Assembly (NCBI GenBank): GCA_016219875.1
Contig: JACRJZ010000020.1
Span: 1 to 33,477 of the forward strand
From: Verrucomicrobiota bacterium
GTDB lineage: Bacteria > Verrucomicrobiota > Verrucomicrobiia > Limisphaerales > JACRJZ01
Length of the DNA stretch: 33,477 bases
Direction: 5' to 3'
Part shown: piece by piece, positions 24,422-33,393 of the stretch
Layout: each line of letters opens with the position of its first letter
How positions within the stretch are numbered: position 1 is the first letter of the stretch
Made by a program: the position numbers and the translations under genes
Notes under the pieces: model-generated
Told to the model about the DNA's origin: nothing
What the model saw: the letters and a program-made list of their open reading frames with translations, nothing else
The model's database searches: none

Positions 24422-26527
24422 ATGAACTTCCTCGCGCCATTGTTCCTGCTGGGTGCGCTGGCCGTGGCGTTGCCGGTGATCTATCACCTCGTCCGACGGA
24501 CCACGCGCGAGCGGACCGTGTTCAGCTCGCTGATGTTCCTCCGCCCGGCCCCGCCGCGGCTGACCCGGCGCAACCGGTTGGAGCACCTTCTCCTTCTTCT
24601 CCTGCGTTGCGCGGTGATTGGCTTGCTGGCCGTTGGGTTCGCGCGTCCATTCCTCAAGCGCGCCCTGCCGGAAGCCGCGTCCGCCGGTGCGCCGAAGCGG
24701 ATCGTGGTGCTCCTCGACACCAGCGCCTCCATGCGGCGCGGACGGCTGTGGACCGAGGCGCGCGACAAGGCGGAGGTCATTCTCCGCGCCGCTTCGCCTG
24801 CGGACCAAGCCGCGCTGTTCACGTTCGACCGGCAGTTGAATCCGCTGATTTCTTTCGAGCAATGGAAGTCCATTCCCGCGGGGGATCGCGCGGCGCTGGC
24901 CCATCAGCGTCTGGCCGAGGCGAAAGCCGGTTGGACTGGCACGCTGCTCGACCAAGCTTTGATCCGTGCCGCCGAGATGCTGGCGGAGACGGACAAAGGA
25001 CAAGTCGCCGGGCCACGCCAGGTCGTGCTGATCACCGACCTGCAATCCGGCAGCCGTTTGAACGCGCTTCAGGGTTACGACTGGCCCAAAGGCGTCGAGT
25101 TGGTCGTTGAACGTGTCGCGCCACGCTCGGCCGGCAACGCCGGACTGCACTGGGTCGCGGACAGCACCGATGCGCCGCGCACTGCGGAAGCGACGGTGCG
25201 CGTCCGCGTGAGCAACGAGCCTGACTCGCAACGCGAGCAATTCCAAGTGGGCTGGGCTGGCGCCAGCGGCGCGTTCCTCAGCAACGCCGTCGATCTCTAC
25301 GTTCCGCCCGGCCAGAGCCGCGTCGTGGCGCTGCCGGTTCCGCCGACAGCGGCGGGCGCCGACCGCGTTCTCCTGCGCGGCGACGACGAAGCGTTCGACA
25401 ACACCGTCTTCGTAGTTCCGCCAGAGCCGGCCCGCGTCAGTGTTCTCTACCTGGGCAGCGAATCCGAGACCGACATCCGCCAGCCGCTCTATTTTCTCCG
25501 GCGTGCCTTTCAGGAAACCCGCCGCCAATCAGTGCGCGTGGCGGCACAGAAGCCATCCGCCTCGCTGAACTCGGTCGAGGTTACCGCTGCAAACTTGCTG
25601 GTCGTGACGGACACTCTGCCTCCAGCGCAAGCCCGCGTCCTCCAGGAGCAAGTCTCTCGAGGCAAGACGCTCCTCTTCGCACCGACCAGCGCCACCTCCG
25701 CAGCGACGTTGGGGGCTTTGCTTGGTTCCGCCGAAACCCGCCTGGACGAAGCGCCGTCCACTCGCTACGCCATGCTCAGCGAAATTGATTTCCGCCATCC
25801 GCTTTTCACGCCGTTCGCCGATGCGCGGTTCAGCGACTTCACGAAGATTCATTTCTGGAAGTATCGCCGGCTCGACGACGCCGCGCTCGCTGGCGCGAAG
25901 GTCGTGGCGCGATTCGACTCCGGTGATCCGGCTCTGGTCGAGATTTCCGTGGGCCAAGGCCGCGTGCTGGTGCTGACTTCCGGCTGGCATCCCGCCGACA
26001 GCCAACTCGCCCTTTCGTCGAAGTTTGTCCCGCTGCTTTACTCCATGCTAGAACTCAGCGGCGCTGCCCCACCCGCGCCGGCGCAGTTCATTGTCGGCGA
26101 TGCTGTACCGCTGCCTCACGAGTCGGCGCAAACCAACGCCGCGCTGTCTATCGTCCGGCCAGACGGCTCGATGCTGGCGCTGTCTGCGGGCACCACCAAC
26201 TTCACGGAGACGCTGGCGCCTGGCATCTATCGCCTTGGCACTGGCCCAACGGCGCAACGTTTCGCGGTGAACCTCGATGCGGCCGAGAGCCGCACTGCGC
26301 CGCTGCCGATGGATGAATTGGAGCGTCTGGGCGCGCCGACGTCGCGAGCCGCGTTGGCGGTGACGCAGGAAAAGGAGCGCAAGGTCCAATTGCAGAATGC
26401 CGAGTTGGAAGGCCGCCAGAAGCTTTGGCGCTGGTTCATCGTGGCGACCCTGGCGGTGCTCTTGATCGAAACCTGGCTGGCCGGCCGCACCGCGCGCCGG
26501 CTGGCCGCAACGGGAGGAACCGCATGA
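24422..26527 (+). CDS. BatA-like VWA membrane protein
   Basis: A 701-residue protein. Residues 1-80 are a BatA N-terminal domain with two helices (LFLLGALAVALPVIYHLV and LLLLLLRCAVIGLLAVGFA). A VWA domain follows with intact MIDAS motif DTSAS (D99, S101, S103). Middle beta domains come next, then a GATase-like region (about 340-540, VSVLYLGSESETD, LLVVTDTLPPAQ) and a C-terminal helix (WFIVATLAVLLIETWLAG). So most of the chain lies in the periplasm between two membrane anchors. It starts 24 bp after repeat family B and ends 25 bp before the next hairpin cluster. In the Bat/MoxR context it is a likely client or platform for the ATPase. Confidence 0.9.
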   Translation: MNFLAPLFLLGALAVALPVIYHLVRRTTRERTVFSSLMFLRPAPPRLTRRNRLEHLLLLLLRCAVIGLLAVGFARPFLKRALPEAASAGAPKRIVVLLDTSASMRRGRLWTEARDKAEVILRAASPADQAALFTFDRQLNPLISFEQWKSIPAGDRAALAHQRLAEAKAGWTGTLLDQALIRAAEMLAETDKGQVAGPRQVVLITDLQSGSRLNALQGYDWPKGVELVVERVAPRSAGNAGLHWVADSTDAPRTAEATVRVRVSNEPDSQREQFQVGWAGASGAFLSNAVDLYVPPGQSRVVALPVPPTAAGADRVLLRGDDEAFDNTVFVVPPEPARVSVLYLGSESETDIRQPLYFLRRAFQETRRQSVRVAAQKPSASLNSVEVTAANLLVVTDTLPPAQARVLQEQVSRGKTLLFAPTSATSAATLGALLGSAETRLDEAPSTRYAMLSEIDFRHPLFTPFADARFSDFTKIHFWKYRRLDDAALAGAKVVARFDSGDPALVEISVGQGRVLVLTSGWHPADSQLALSSKFVPLLYSMLELSGAAPPAPAQFIVGDAVPLPHESAQTNAALSIVRPDGSMLALSAGTTNFTETLAPGIYRLGTGPTAQRFAVNLDAAESRTAPLPMDELERLGAPTSRAALAVTQEKERKVQLQNAELEGRQKLWRWFIVATLAVLLIETWLAGRTARRLAATGGTA

Positions 26528-26552
26528 GCTTGGCGCGGCGAATCTGGGGAGC

Positions 26553-26695
26553 GCACGCGGCCCGCGTGCTGGTTGCGGCGGCCCGCCGCAACCTTCAAAT
26601 AACTGAATCGCGCCGAGAGCGGTGTGCTCCTGGAGGAAAGTCAGAGGCTCGCGGGCCATCGGCGGGCCGCCGATGGCAACACGCCGCCGGCGTGT
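26553..26695. repeat. Hairpin cluster with four GC-rich palindromes
   Basis: Four near-perfect palindromes with a 1-nt centre: 26553-26569 (gcacgcggcccgcgtgc), 26571-26593, 26656-26676 and 26679-26695. They come in two pairs separated by about 60 bp. With flanks they fill the 222-bp gap between the BatA-like and DUF4175-like genes, one of only two gaps in this operon. Family differs in sequence from that at 24282. Confidence 0.9.
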
Positions 26696-26733
26696 GGTCC
26701 CCGGCAAGACGTCTGCCAGCTTCACCTTCGAAG

Positions 26734-26739
26734 AAAGGA
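26734..26739 (+). promoter_or_regulatory. Shine-Dalgarno for the DUF4175-like gene
   Basis: AAAGGA ends 10 nt before ATG 26750, one of the few clear ribosome sites in the window. It supports this start, and suggests that the gene is translated independently now that the repeat separates it from the upstream stop. Confidence 0.6.
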
Positions 26740-26749
26740 ATATTGAGCC

Positions 26750-29700
26750 ATGAATAGCATCGATCCTCTCCTCAAATCCCATCTCGAGCCGCTCGTCCGG
26801 CGGCGCGGGCAGATTCAGTTGTATGGCAAGCTGGCCGTGTGCTGGCTGGCGACAGGACTGGTCGGGCTGATGTTGCATCTGCCGATGGCTCTGGTCGCCG
26901 TGCTCGGAGTGATCGCGGCGCTGGTGATTGTCTTTCGCCAGCGTCGCCGAGAACCTGACTACCGCTGGGCCGCTCAACAGGTTGAGGCCCGGCATCCGGA
27001 GTTGAACGGCCTCCTGCTCACCGCCGTGCAGCAGCAACCCAAGGATGGTCACGAGTTCAACTACCTCCAGGCGCAACTTGTCCGGCAAGCTGTCGAACAC
27101 AGTTCGCAACACAACTGGGGCGCCGCCCTGCCGGAATTTCGCTCCGCGCTCACGCAGGCCGCGCATTTGCTCGCGCTCGTTTTCTGCATCGCAGTCCTAT
27201 GGAACCTCCGCCCACTGGCGTCGCATACGCCTCGTCTCGCGGCCAAACAACCCGCCGCGAAATCCGGCATGACCGTCACGCCCGGCGACACCAGCCTCGA
27301 ACGCGGCAGCAGTCTCGTGGTGATGGCAAGGTTTGAAGGACCGGTGCCCGCCGCTGTGGAGCTCGTGCTCGGCTCGACGCCCGAAACCAGTCGGCGCCTC
27401 CCGTTGGTGCGAAGCCTGGCCGACCCGATGTTCGGCGTCAGTGTGCCAGAGGTGGACAAGGATTTCACGTATCACCTCGAATACGGCGGCGAGCGCACGC
27501 GGGACTTTCGCGTGAAGGTCTTCGAGCATCCGAAACTGGAGCGCGCCAACGCCGGACTGACTTTCCCCGAATACACAGGCCAACCGCCCAAACACATCGA
27601 AGACACGCGGCGCTTGAGCGCCGTCGAAGGCACGCGGCTGGACCTCACGCTGCAGCTCAACAAACCGGTCGTCTCCGCTCGTCTTGTGGCCAAAGGTGAG
27701 GAGACGAACGCGATCTCGCTCGTCGTGGAAAGCAATCGTCCCGCCGCGTCGCTGCCGCCTTTCACGCTGGCCGCCAGCAAGACGTATCATCTCCAACTCG
27801 TCGATGCCGACGGCCGCACGAACAAGGTGCCAACGCAGTTTGTTTTCGACGTGCTCAAGAACCGCCGCCCCGAATTGAAGCTGGCGTCGCCGCGCGGAGA
27901 TATTCGTCCGTCGGCGCTGGAGGAAGTGCAGTTCGAAGGCACGGCCTGGGATGACTTCGGCGTGCGCGCCTACGGCCTCGCCTACACGCTGGCCGGCGGC
28001 GAAACGAAGGTGATTGAGTTGGGCCACGCGGTGCCCGCGAAAGAGAAGCGCGCTTTCCAGCAGGTGATCCGCCTGGAGGAACTTGGCGTCAAACCGGACG
28101 ATCTCGTCTCGTATTTCGTCTGGGCGGACGATATCGGCCCCGATGGCCAGCCGCGTCGCACGACCGGCGATCTCTTCTTCGCTGAGGTGCGTCCGTTTGA
28201 GGAAATCTTCCGCGAAGGTCAGGGCGGTGAAGGCCAGTCAGCCCAGCAGCAGCAGTCTGGCGAGCAAGGTGGCGAACAAGGAAGTCCCTCCGCAAAGCTC
28301 GCGGAGTTGCAGAAGCAAATCATCAGCGCCACGTGGAAGTTGTGGCGGGAGAATGGCACCGTGCCCGCATCACCAGCCGGGGCAAAAGACAAGGGCAGCA
28401 GCGCAAGGCCGCCGAACGATTCCAAGACGTCCGCAGCTTCTCCCTCTCCCCTCAACGGGGAGAAGAGCGAACGCGTATTGGGCGCTTCTTTCCTCTCGCC
28501 CGATGACGCTCGCCGAAGGCCCGTAGCGCAGGTTTCCAACCTGCTGTGTCGCCGACTTCCAGTCGGCAGGGTGTTGGAATCGGGCGAGCGCCCTGCGGAT
28601 TGGAAATCCGCGATACAGCCGGTTGGAAACCTGCGCCACGCCTGGCGGCCTTCCGCAGCACAACTCTTTGCCCAAGCCGCGCCTCAGCGTTCGCCGCTCC
28701 TGGCACCCAGCGAGAGATCGCCCCGTGCGCGCACCACCCCTGCGATCTCAACCAACAATCCTTCCCAATTCCGAGACGACACCGGCGTCGTTCGCGACTC
28801 GCAAGAGCAGGCTCTCGAACAAGCCGAGTCGCTCAAGGAGCGCGTTCAAGACCCGCGTTTGACGGCGCTGTGGGAAGCCGCGTCGAAGGAAATGGAAAAG
28901 GCCCTGGAGAAACTGAAAGCGGCGGAGAAATCGCCCGAGTTGCTCAAGGATGCGTTGGCGGCGGAGCAAGCGGCGTATCAGGCGCTCCTGAAGTTGCAGG
29001 AGCGCGAATACTCCGTGTCCCGCAGCCGCCAGCGCAGTCAGAGCGGCCGGCAGAACCAGAGCAGCCGCCAGCAGCAGATGCAGCAGCAGCTTGACCAGAT
29101 GGAGCTGCAGCAGCAGGAGAACCGCTACGAAACCGAGCGCCAGGCGCAAGCGCCGCAAAGCCCGGAGCGCCGCGAGCAGTTGCAGGTGATGAACCGTTTG
29201 GCGGAATTGGCTCGTCGCCAGCAGGACGTGAATGAGCGCTTGAAAGAACTTCAGACCGCGTTGCAGGAAGCCCGCACCGAGCAGCAGAAGGAGGAGTTGC
29301 GCCGCCAGTTGAAACGGTTGCAGGAGGAAGAGCAGAAGATGTTGGCCGACGCGGACGAGTTGCAGCAACGCATGGAGCGGCCGGAGAACCAGTCGCGCAT
29401 GGCTGAACAACGGAAGCAGCTTGAGCAGGCGCGCCAGGACATGCAGCGCGCCGCCCAGGCCGCGGAGCAGGGTTCCGCCTCGCAGGCGCTCGCCTCTGGC
29501 ACGCGCGCCCAGCGCCAGATGCAGGAGATGCGCGACGAGATGCGCCGGCAGAACGCCAGCGAGTTTGCGGAAGACCTGCGCGAGATGCGCGCCGAGGCCC
29601 GTGAGTTGGCGCGGCAACAGGAGGAGGTTAAAAAGAAAATAGACGCCTTGAAGGACAGCCAGCGCAAGACGCTGACCGATTCCGATCAGCGCAAGGAGGT

Positions 29701-31024
29701 GCTCGATCAATTGAGCCGGCAAAAGGAGCGTCTGACAAACCTCGTGGAGCGCGCCACGCAAGTTTCGCAGCAAAGCGAGGAGGCTGAGCCGCTGGTGTCG
29801 CGTGAGCTTTACGACACGCTGCGGAAGTTCAGCCAGGACGACGCCAGCAGCGTGAAGCGGCTCCAGGAAGATTTGGTGAACAGCGGCACGCTCAGCCGCA
29901 GCCTCTACGAGCGGCTCAAGGAAACCGCTGAGCGCGAAAATGCCAAAGCCCTTGAAACGACTTCCGAGATGCTGCGTCAGGGCATGCTGCCCCAAGCCGG
30001 CCAGGCCGAGGAACGGGCGCGCAGCAGCATCGGTAATCTGCGGCGCGGTGTGGAGCGCGCGGCGGAACGGGTCCTGGGCGACGACGCCGAAACGCTGCGC
30101 TTGGCCCAGCGGCAGTTGGATGAGTTGACCGGTCAGCTTGAACGCGAAATGGCGCAAGCCCAGCGCGCTGGTAACACCAACGGCCAACCGCAGCCCGGAG
30201 AGGGGCGCGAGGGACAGGATGCGCGCCAGCAACCACAGCAGGGCCAGGGACAGCAGGCGCAATTGCCCAATGATCAATCTCGCGAAGGCCAGCAATCTCA
30301 GGCCGGCGAAGTCAACCCCCAGAATCAGCAACAATCGCAGTCAGCGCAGGCGGGTGGCGAGCGTCAAAGAGGTTCGCAGCAACAAGGACAAGACGGACAG
30401 CAGCCAAGGCGCGGCGAAGGTCAGCGTCCCGGCGAGCAACAGCAGCGTCCCGGCGAGCAGGGGCAGGCTCAAGGTCAGGGACAGGGGCAAGGCCAGCGTC
30501 AAGGTGAAGACCAGCAAAGTGCGTCCGCTCAGCGCAACCAACAAGGCCAACGCACTCAGCGCAACCCGGGGCAGCGGGGCGGCAGCCGTCTCGGTGGCCC
30601 GCAAGCCGGAGGCGACCGCGGCGGCACCGGTGATCTAGTGGAGGGATTGGACTGGTTGCGCGAAGACCCTCGTTCTGGCTGGACCGGCCCGATTACCGGG
30701 AATGACTTCGCGCCCTGGTCGGATCGCTTGCGCGAGGTCGAGGAGATGGTCGAGTTGCCGTCGTTGCGCAACGAGGTTGCCGCGGCCCGCGAGCGCGCCC
30801 GCCAGATGCGGCAGGAGTTCAAGCGCAGTCAAAAGAAGCCCGATTGGGCCGTGGTGCGCCTGCAAGTGATGAAGCCGCTCGTTGAGGTGCGCAACCAGAT
30901 TGCCGACGAACTCGCCCGCCGAGAGCCGAAAGACAAGCTGGTGCCCATCGACCGCGACCCGGTGCCCACGAAGTATTCAGACCTCGTGCGGCGCTACTAC
31001 GAGGAACTGGGGAAGGAGAAGTGA
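26750..31024 (+). CDS. Giant DUF4175-like coiled-coil membrane protein with an in-frame repeat insertion
   Basis: A 1424-residue protein. It has two N-terminal helices (about 25-62), a further helix near 130-150, Ig-like beta domains (about 170-500) with DUF4175-type phrases such as LTFPEYTGQPP, then a Gln-rich link and a long coiled coil (about 685-1130, many QQ, EQ and RQ heptads). A Gln/Gly/Arg low-complexity stretch follows (about 1145-1290, with QGQGQGQGQRQGE), and a conserved C-terminal tail (WLREDPRSGWTG, YYEELGKEK). Between about 535 and 675 the helix QIISATWKLWRE is followed by a linker unlike a family linker, holding a translated palindromic repeat at residues 592-630 (PVAQVSNLLCRR, PADWKSAIQPVGNLRHAW). 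The frame stays open. It overlaps the next gene by four bases (GTGA). The role is probably structural, spanning the periplasm with the VWA proteins. Confidence 0.88.
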   Translation: MNSIDPLLKSHLEPLVRRRGQIQLYGKLAVCWLATGLVGLMLHLPMALVAVLGVIAALVIVFRQRRREPDYRWAAQQVEARHPELNGLLLTAVQQQPKDGHEFNYLQAQLVRQAVEHSSQHNWGAALPEFRSALTQAAHLLALVFCIAVLWNLRPLASHTPRLAAKQPAAKSGMTVTPGDTSLERGSSLVVMARFEGPVPAAVELVLGSTPETSRRLPLVRSLADPMFGVSVPEVDKDFTYHLEYGGERTRDFRVKVFEHPKLERANAGLTFPEYTGQPPKHIEDTRRLSAVEGTRLDLTLQLNKPVVSARLVAKGEETNAISLVVESNRPAASLPPFTLAASKTYHLQLVDADGRTNKVPTQFVFDVLKNRRPELKLASPRGDIRPSALEEVQFEGTAWDDFGVRAYGLAYTLAGGETKVIELGHAVPAKEKRAFQQVIRLEELGVKPDDLVSYFVWADDIGPDGQPRRTTGDLFFAEVRPFEEIFREGQGGEGQSAQQQQSGEQGGEQGSPSAKLAELQKQIISATWKLWRENGTVPASPAGAKDKGSSARPPNDSKTSAASPSPLNGEKSERVLGASFLSPDDARRRPVAQVSNLLCRRLPVGRVLESGERPADWKSAIQPVGNLRHAWRPSAAQLFAQAAPQRSPLLAPSERSPRARTTPAISTNNPSQFRDDTGVVRDSQEQALEQAESLKERVQDPRLTALWEAASKEMEKALEKLKAAEKSPELLKDALAAEQAAYQALLKLQEREYSVSRSRQRSQSGRQNQSSRQQQMQQQLDQMELQQQENRYETERQAQAPQSPERREQLQVMNRLAELARRQQDVNERLKELQTALQEARTEQQKEELRRQLKRLQEEEQKMLADADELQQRMERPENQSRMAEQRKQLEQARQDMQRAAQAAEQGSASQALASGTRAQRQMQEMRDEMRRQNASEFAEDLREMRAEARELARQQEEVKKKIDALKDSQRKTLTDSDQRKEVLDQLSRQKERLTNLVERATQVSQQSEEAEPLVSRELYDTLRKFSQDDASSVKRLQEDLVNSGTLSRSLYERLKETAERENAKALETTSEMLRQGMLPQAGQAEERARSSIGNLRRGVERAAERVLGDDAETLRLAQRQLDELTGQLEREMAQAQRAGNTNGQPQPGEGREGQDARQQPQQGQGQQAQLPNDQSREGQQSQAGEVNPQNQQQSQSAQAGGERQRGSQQQGQDGQQPRRGEGQRPGEQQQRPGEQGQAQGQGQGQGQRQGEDQQSASAQRNQQGQRTQRNPGQRGGSRLGGPQAGGDRGGTGDLVEGLDWLREDPRSGWTGPITGNDFAPWSDRLREVEEMVELPSLRNEVAAARERARQMRQEFKRSQKKPDWAVVRLQVMKPLVEVRNQIADELARREPKDKLVPIDRDPVPTKYSDLVRRYYEELGKEK
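28523..28639. repeat. Palindromic repeat, family B copy 2, in frame inside a gene
   Basis: Ends gtagcgcaggtttccaacc and ggttggaaacctgcgccac are inverted with one mismatch. Inner stem-loops occur at 28528-28544, 28551-28567 and 28595-28611, the same plan as 24282-24397. The length of 117 nt is a multiple of three, and all codons on the + strand are sense. The flanking coding DNA at 28440-28470 (ccctctcccctcaacgggga) also looks like intergenic hairpin sequence. Confidence 0.92.
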
Positions 31025-33393
31025 CGCTCGCCACGCTGACATTCTCCAGCCCGACCTGGCTCTGGCCCGCGATCGTCTCGCTGGCTCTGGCGATCACTGC
31101 TGTGTTGTGGAGTTATCGCACCGCGCCACCCGGCGGACTGCGCTGGGTGTGCGCGGGGCTGAAGGCCTTGGGCATCGCGGCGCTGGCGTTCTGTTTGCTC
31201 GAACCGCTTTGGTCCACGCAGCGCGCAAGGCCGGGAGCGAACCTGTTCGCCCTCGTTGCGGACAACAGCCAGGGTCTTCGCATCAAGGACCGCGGCGCGG
31301 CCCGGACACGCGGCGAGCAACTCAAGGAGACGCTGGGCCAGGACAACGAAGGATGGCAGAAGGCGCTTGGCGAACATTTCGAACTGCGGCGCTTTCTGTT
31401 CGACGCGCGCCTGGCCGCCGCCCGTGATTTCGGCGAGTTGAACTTCGACGGCCGCTCGACCGCCATCGGCTCCGCGCTGCGCGGACTGCGCGAGCGTTTT
31501 CAAGGTTGTCCTCTGGCCGGGGTGCTGTTCTTCACAGACGGCAACGCCACGGATCTTCGCGACGCGCTGCCGGACCTGACCGGTTTGCCACCCGTGTATC
31601 CGGTGGTGCTGGGCCGAGCCGGTGCCGCGCAGGACGTGGCCGTGGCGCAAGTGCAGGTCAGCCAAACGGCGTTTGAGGATGCGCCGGTCACGGTGCAGGC
31701 GGACGTGACGGCCACGGGTTTCCGCGGCGAAAAGGTCGTGGCGCAACTGCTGGACGCATCTGGCAAGAAGATCGAGGAACGTTCCTTGCCGGCGAAGAAA
31801 GACGACGAGACGCTGGCGTTCCGCTTTCAGTGGAAACCGGAGAAGCCCGGACTCTCCTTCTACCGCGTGCGCGTGGCCACGCAGTCGGAGGCGGCATGGC
31901 AGGGCGCCACGAACCAATCGCGCGAGGCCACGCTGCTGAACAACTCGCGCATTGTGCCTGTGGACCGCGGGTGCGGCCCGTATCGGATTCTCTACGTGGC
32001 AGGCCGGCCGAACTGGGAATACAAGTTTCTCAACCGCGCGGTTCAGGCGGACGACCAGGTGCAACTCGTTGGGCTGATTCGCATCGCGCTGCGCGAGCCG
32101 AAGTTTGATTTCCGGGGGCGCGCCGGTGAGTCGGGCAATCCGCTTTTCCGCGGCTTCGGCAACCAGGAGCGCGAGGAAGTCGAGCGCTATGATCAGCCTG
32201 TCCTGGTGCGGCAGAACACGCGCGACGAACTGGAACTGCGCGCCGGTTTTCCGCGGACGCCGGAGGATCTCTACGGCTACCACGCGGTGATTCTCGACGA
32301 CGTCGAAGCCGCCTTTTTCGGCCCGGATCAGGCGCTGCTGTTGCAGAAATTTGTCTCCGAGCGCGGTGGCGGCGTGTTGATGCTGGGCGGCGTGGAATCT
32401 TTCCAACAAGGCGGCTACCAGCGCACGCCCATCGGCGACATGCTGCCGGTTTATCTGGATCGCGGGGCTGAGCAAAAGCCCGCCGGCCCCATGAAACTGA
32501 GCCTGGCTCGCGAGGGTTGGCTGCAAGCCTGGGCGCGCGTCCGTGACAACGAAAGCGACGAGAAATCGCGCCTCGGAGCCATGCCGCCGTTTCAGGTGTT
32601 CAACCAGGTGCGCGAGATCAAACCGGGTGCCAGCATCATCGCCACGGTGGCGGATGCGCAGGGGAAGGATTTCCCCGCCTTGGTCACGCAGCGGTTTGGC
32701 CGTGGACGCACGGCCGCCATGATGGTGGGCGACTTCTGGCGCTGGGGCATGCGCGATGCCGACGCGCGCACCGACATGGAGAAAGCCTGGCGGCAATTCG
32801 TGCGCTGGCTGGTCGCGGATGTGCCGAAGCGTGTCGAACTGACCGTCGAACCGCCGCCGCCCGACGCGGGCGAAGCGATGCAGCTTCAGGTGCGGGTGCG
32901 CGATCCGAAATTCCAGCCGCAGGACGACGCCAGCGTGACCATCGAAGTGCAACCAGTAATGAGTGAAACCGTCGGCGCCGCCACCAATGTGATCCGTCTC
33001 CGCGCGGAGCCTTCGCTGACAGAAGCAGGCGTTTACCAGGCCAGCTACGTGCCACGTCAGACCGGCGGCTACCGCGCCACGGCTTGCGTCACCAATTCCG
33101 CCGGCGCCGAAGTGGGACGGGCGGAGGCGGGTTGGAGCACCGACCTGGCTGCCGAAGAATTCCGCTCGCTGCAGCCCAACACCGCCTTGCTCGAAGCCAT
33201 TGCCAAACGCACCGGCGGCGAGGTGATTTCCGCGGACAAGCTGGCGGATTTCGTACGCAATCTGCCAAGCCGGCAGGCGCCGGTGATGGAGCCGTGGACC
33301 AGTCCGCTATGGCACACGCCGCTGATGTTCGCCTTCGCGCTGGCGTGTTTCGCGGCCGAGTGGGGGCTGCGCCGATGGAGGGGATTGCCATGA
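31021..33393 (+). CDS. VWA/GATase-like membrane protein
   Basis: A 790-residue protein beginning at GTG 31021, which overlaps the previous stop (GTGA). It has two N-terminal helices (LWPAIVSLALAITAVLWSY, WVCAGLKALGIAALAFCLLEP). A VWA-like domain follows with altered MIDAS DNSQG (D81, S83, Gly for the last Ser) but with FFTDGNATD present. Then come beta domains and a GATase-like domain (about 320-560, YRILYVAGRPNWEYKFLNRA, GGGVLMLGG) in which the usual nucleophile Cys is replaced (GGVES around 456-460). The C-terminus has one more helix (LMFAFALACFAAEWGLRRW). It looks like a periplasmic platform protein anchored at both ends, built like the BatA-like neighbour, and a likely partner of MoxR. 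Confidence 0.9.
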   Translation: MTLATLTFSSPTWLWPAIVSLALAITAVLWSYRTAPPGGLRWVCAGLKALGIAALAFCLLEPLWSTQRARPGANLFALVADNSQGLRIKDRGAARTRGEQLKETLGQDNEGWQKALGEHFELRRFLFDARLAAARDFGELNFDGRSTAIGSALRGLRERFQGCPLAGVLFFTDGNATDLRDALPDLTGLPPVYPVVLGRAGAAQDVAVAQVQVSQTAFEDAPVTVQADVTATGFRGEKVVAQLLDASGKKIEERSLPAKKDDETLAFRFQWKPEKPGLSFYRVRVATQSEAAWQGATNQSREATLLNNSRIVPVDRGCGPYRILYVAGRPNWEYKFLNRAVQADDQVQLVGLIRIALREPKFDFRGRAGESGNPLFRGFGNQEREEVERYDQPVLVRQNTRDELELRAGFPRTPEDLYGYHAVILDDVEAAFFGPDQALLLQKFVSERGGGVLMLGGVESFQQGGYQRTPIGDMLPVYLDRGAEQKPAGPMKLSLAREGWLQAWARVRDNESDEKSRLGAMPPFQVFNQVREIKPGASIIATVADAQGKDFPALVTQRFGRGRTAAMMVGDFWRWGMRDADARTDMEKAWRQFVRWLVADVPKRVELTVEPPPPDAGEAMQLQVRVRDPKFQPQDDASVTIEVQPVMSETVGAATNVIRLRAEPSLTEAGVYQASYVPRQTGGYRATACVTNSAGAEVGRAEAGWSTDLAAEEFRSLQPNTALLEAIAKRTGGEVISADKLADFVRNLPSRQAPVMEPWTSPLWHTPLMFAFALACFAAEWGLRRWRGLP

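Noticed and set aside
24282..28639. Possible CRISPR-like array because of repeated 17-nt units
   Set aside because: The units are stem-loops in inverted order within two elements about 4 kb apart, without regular spacers or cas genes.
28748..30334. Leu-rich minus-strand frame of 528 codons that looks like a membrane protein
   Set aside because: The leucines are antisense to the Gln-rich coiled coil (CAG/CAA read backwards as CTG/TTG), so the hydrophobic look is an artefact.
30997..32952. Minus-strand frame of 651 codons opposite the last VWA/GATase-like gene
   Set aside because: Shadow of a well-supported gene; no recognisable family.
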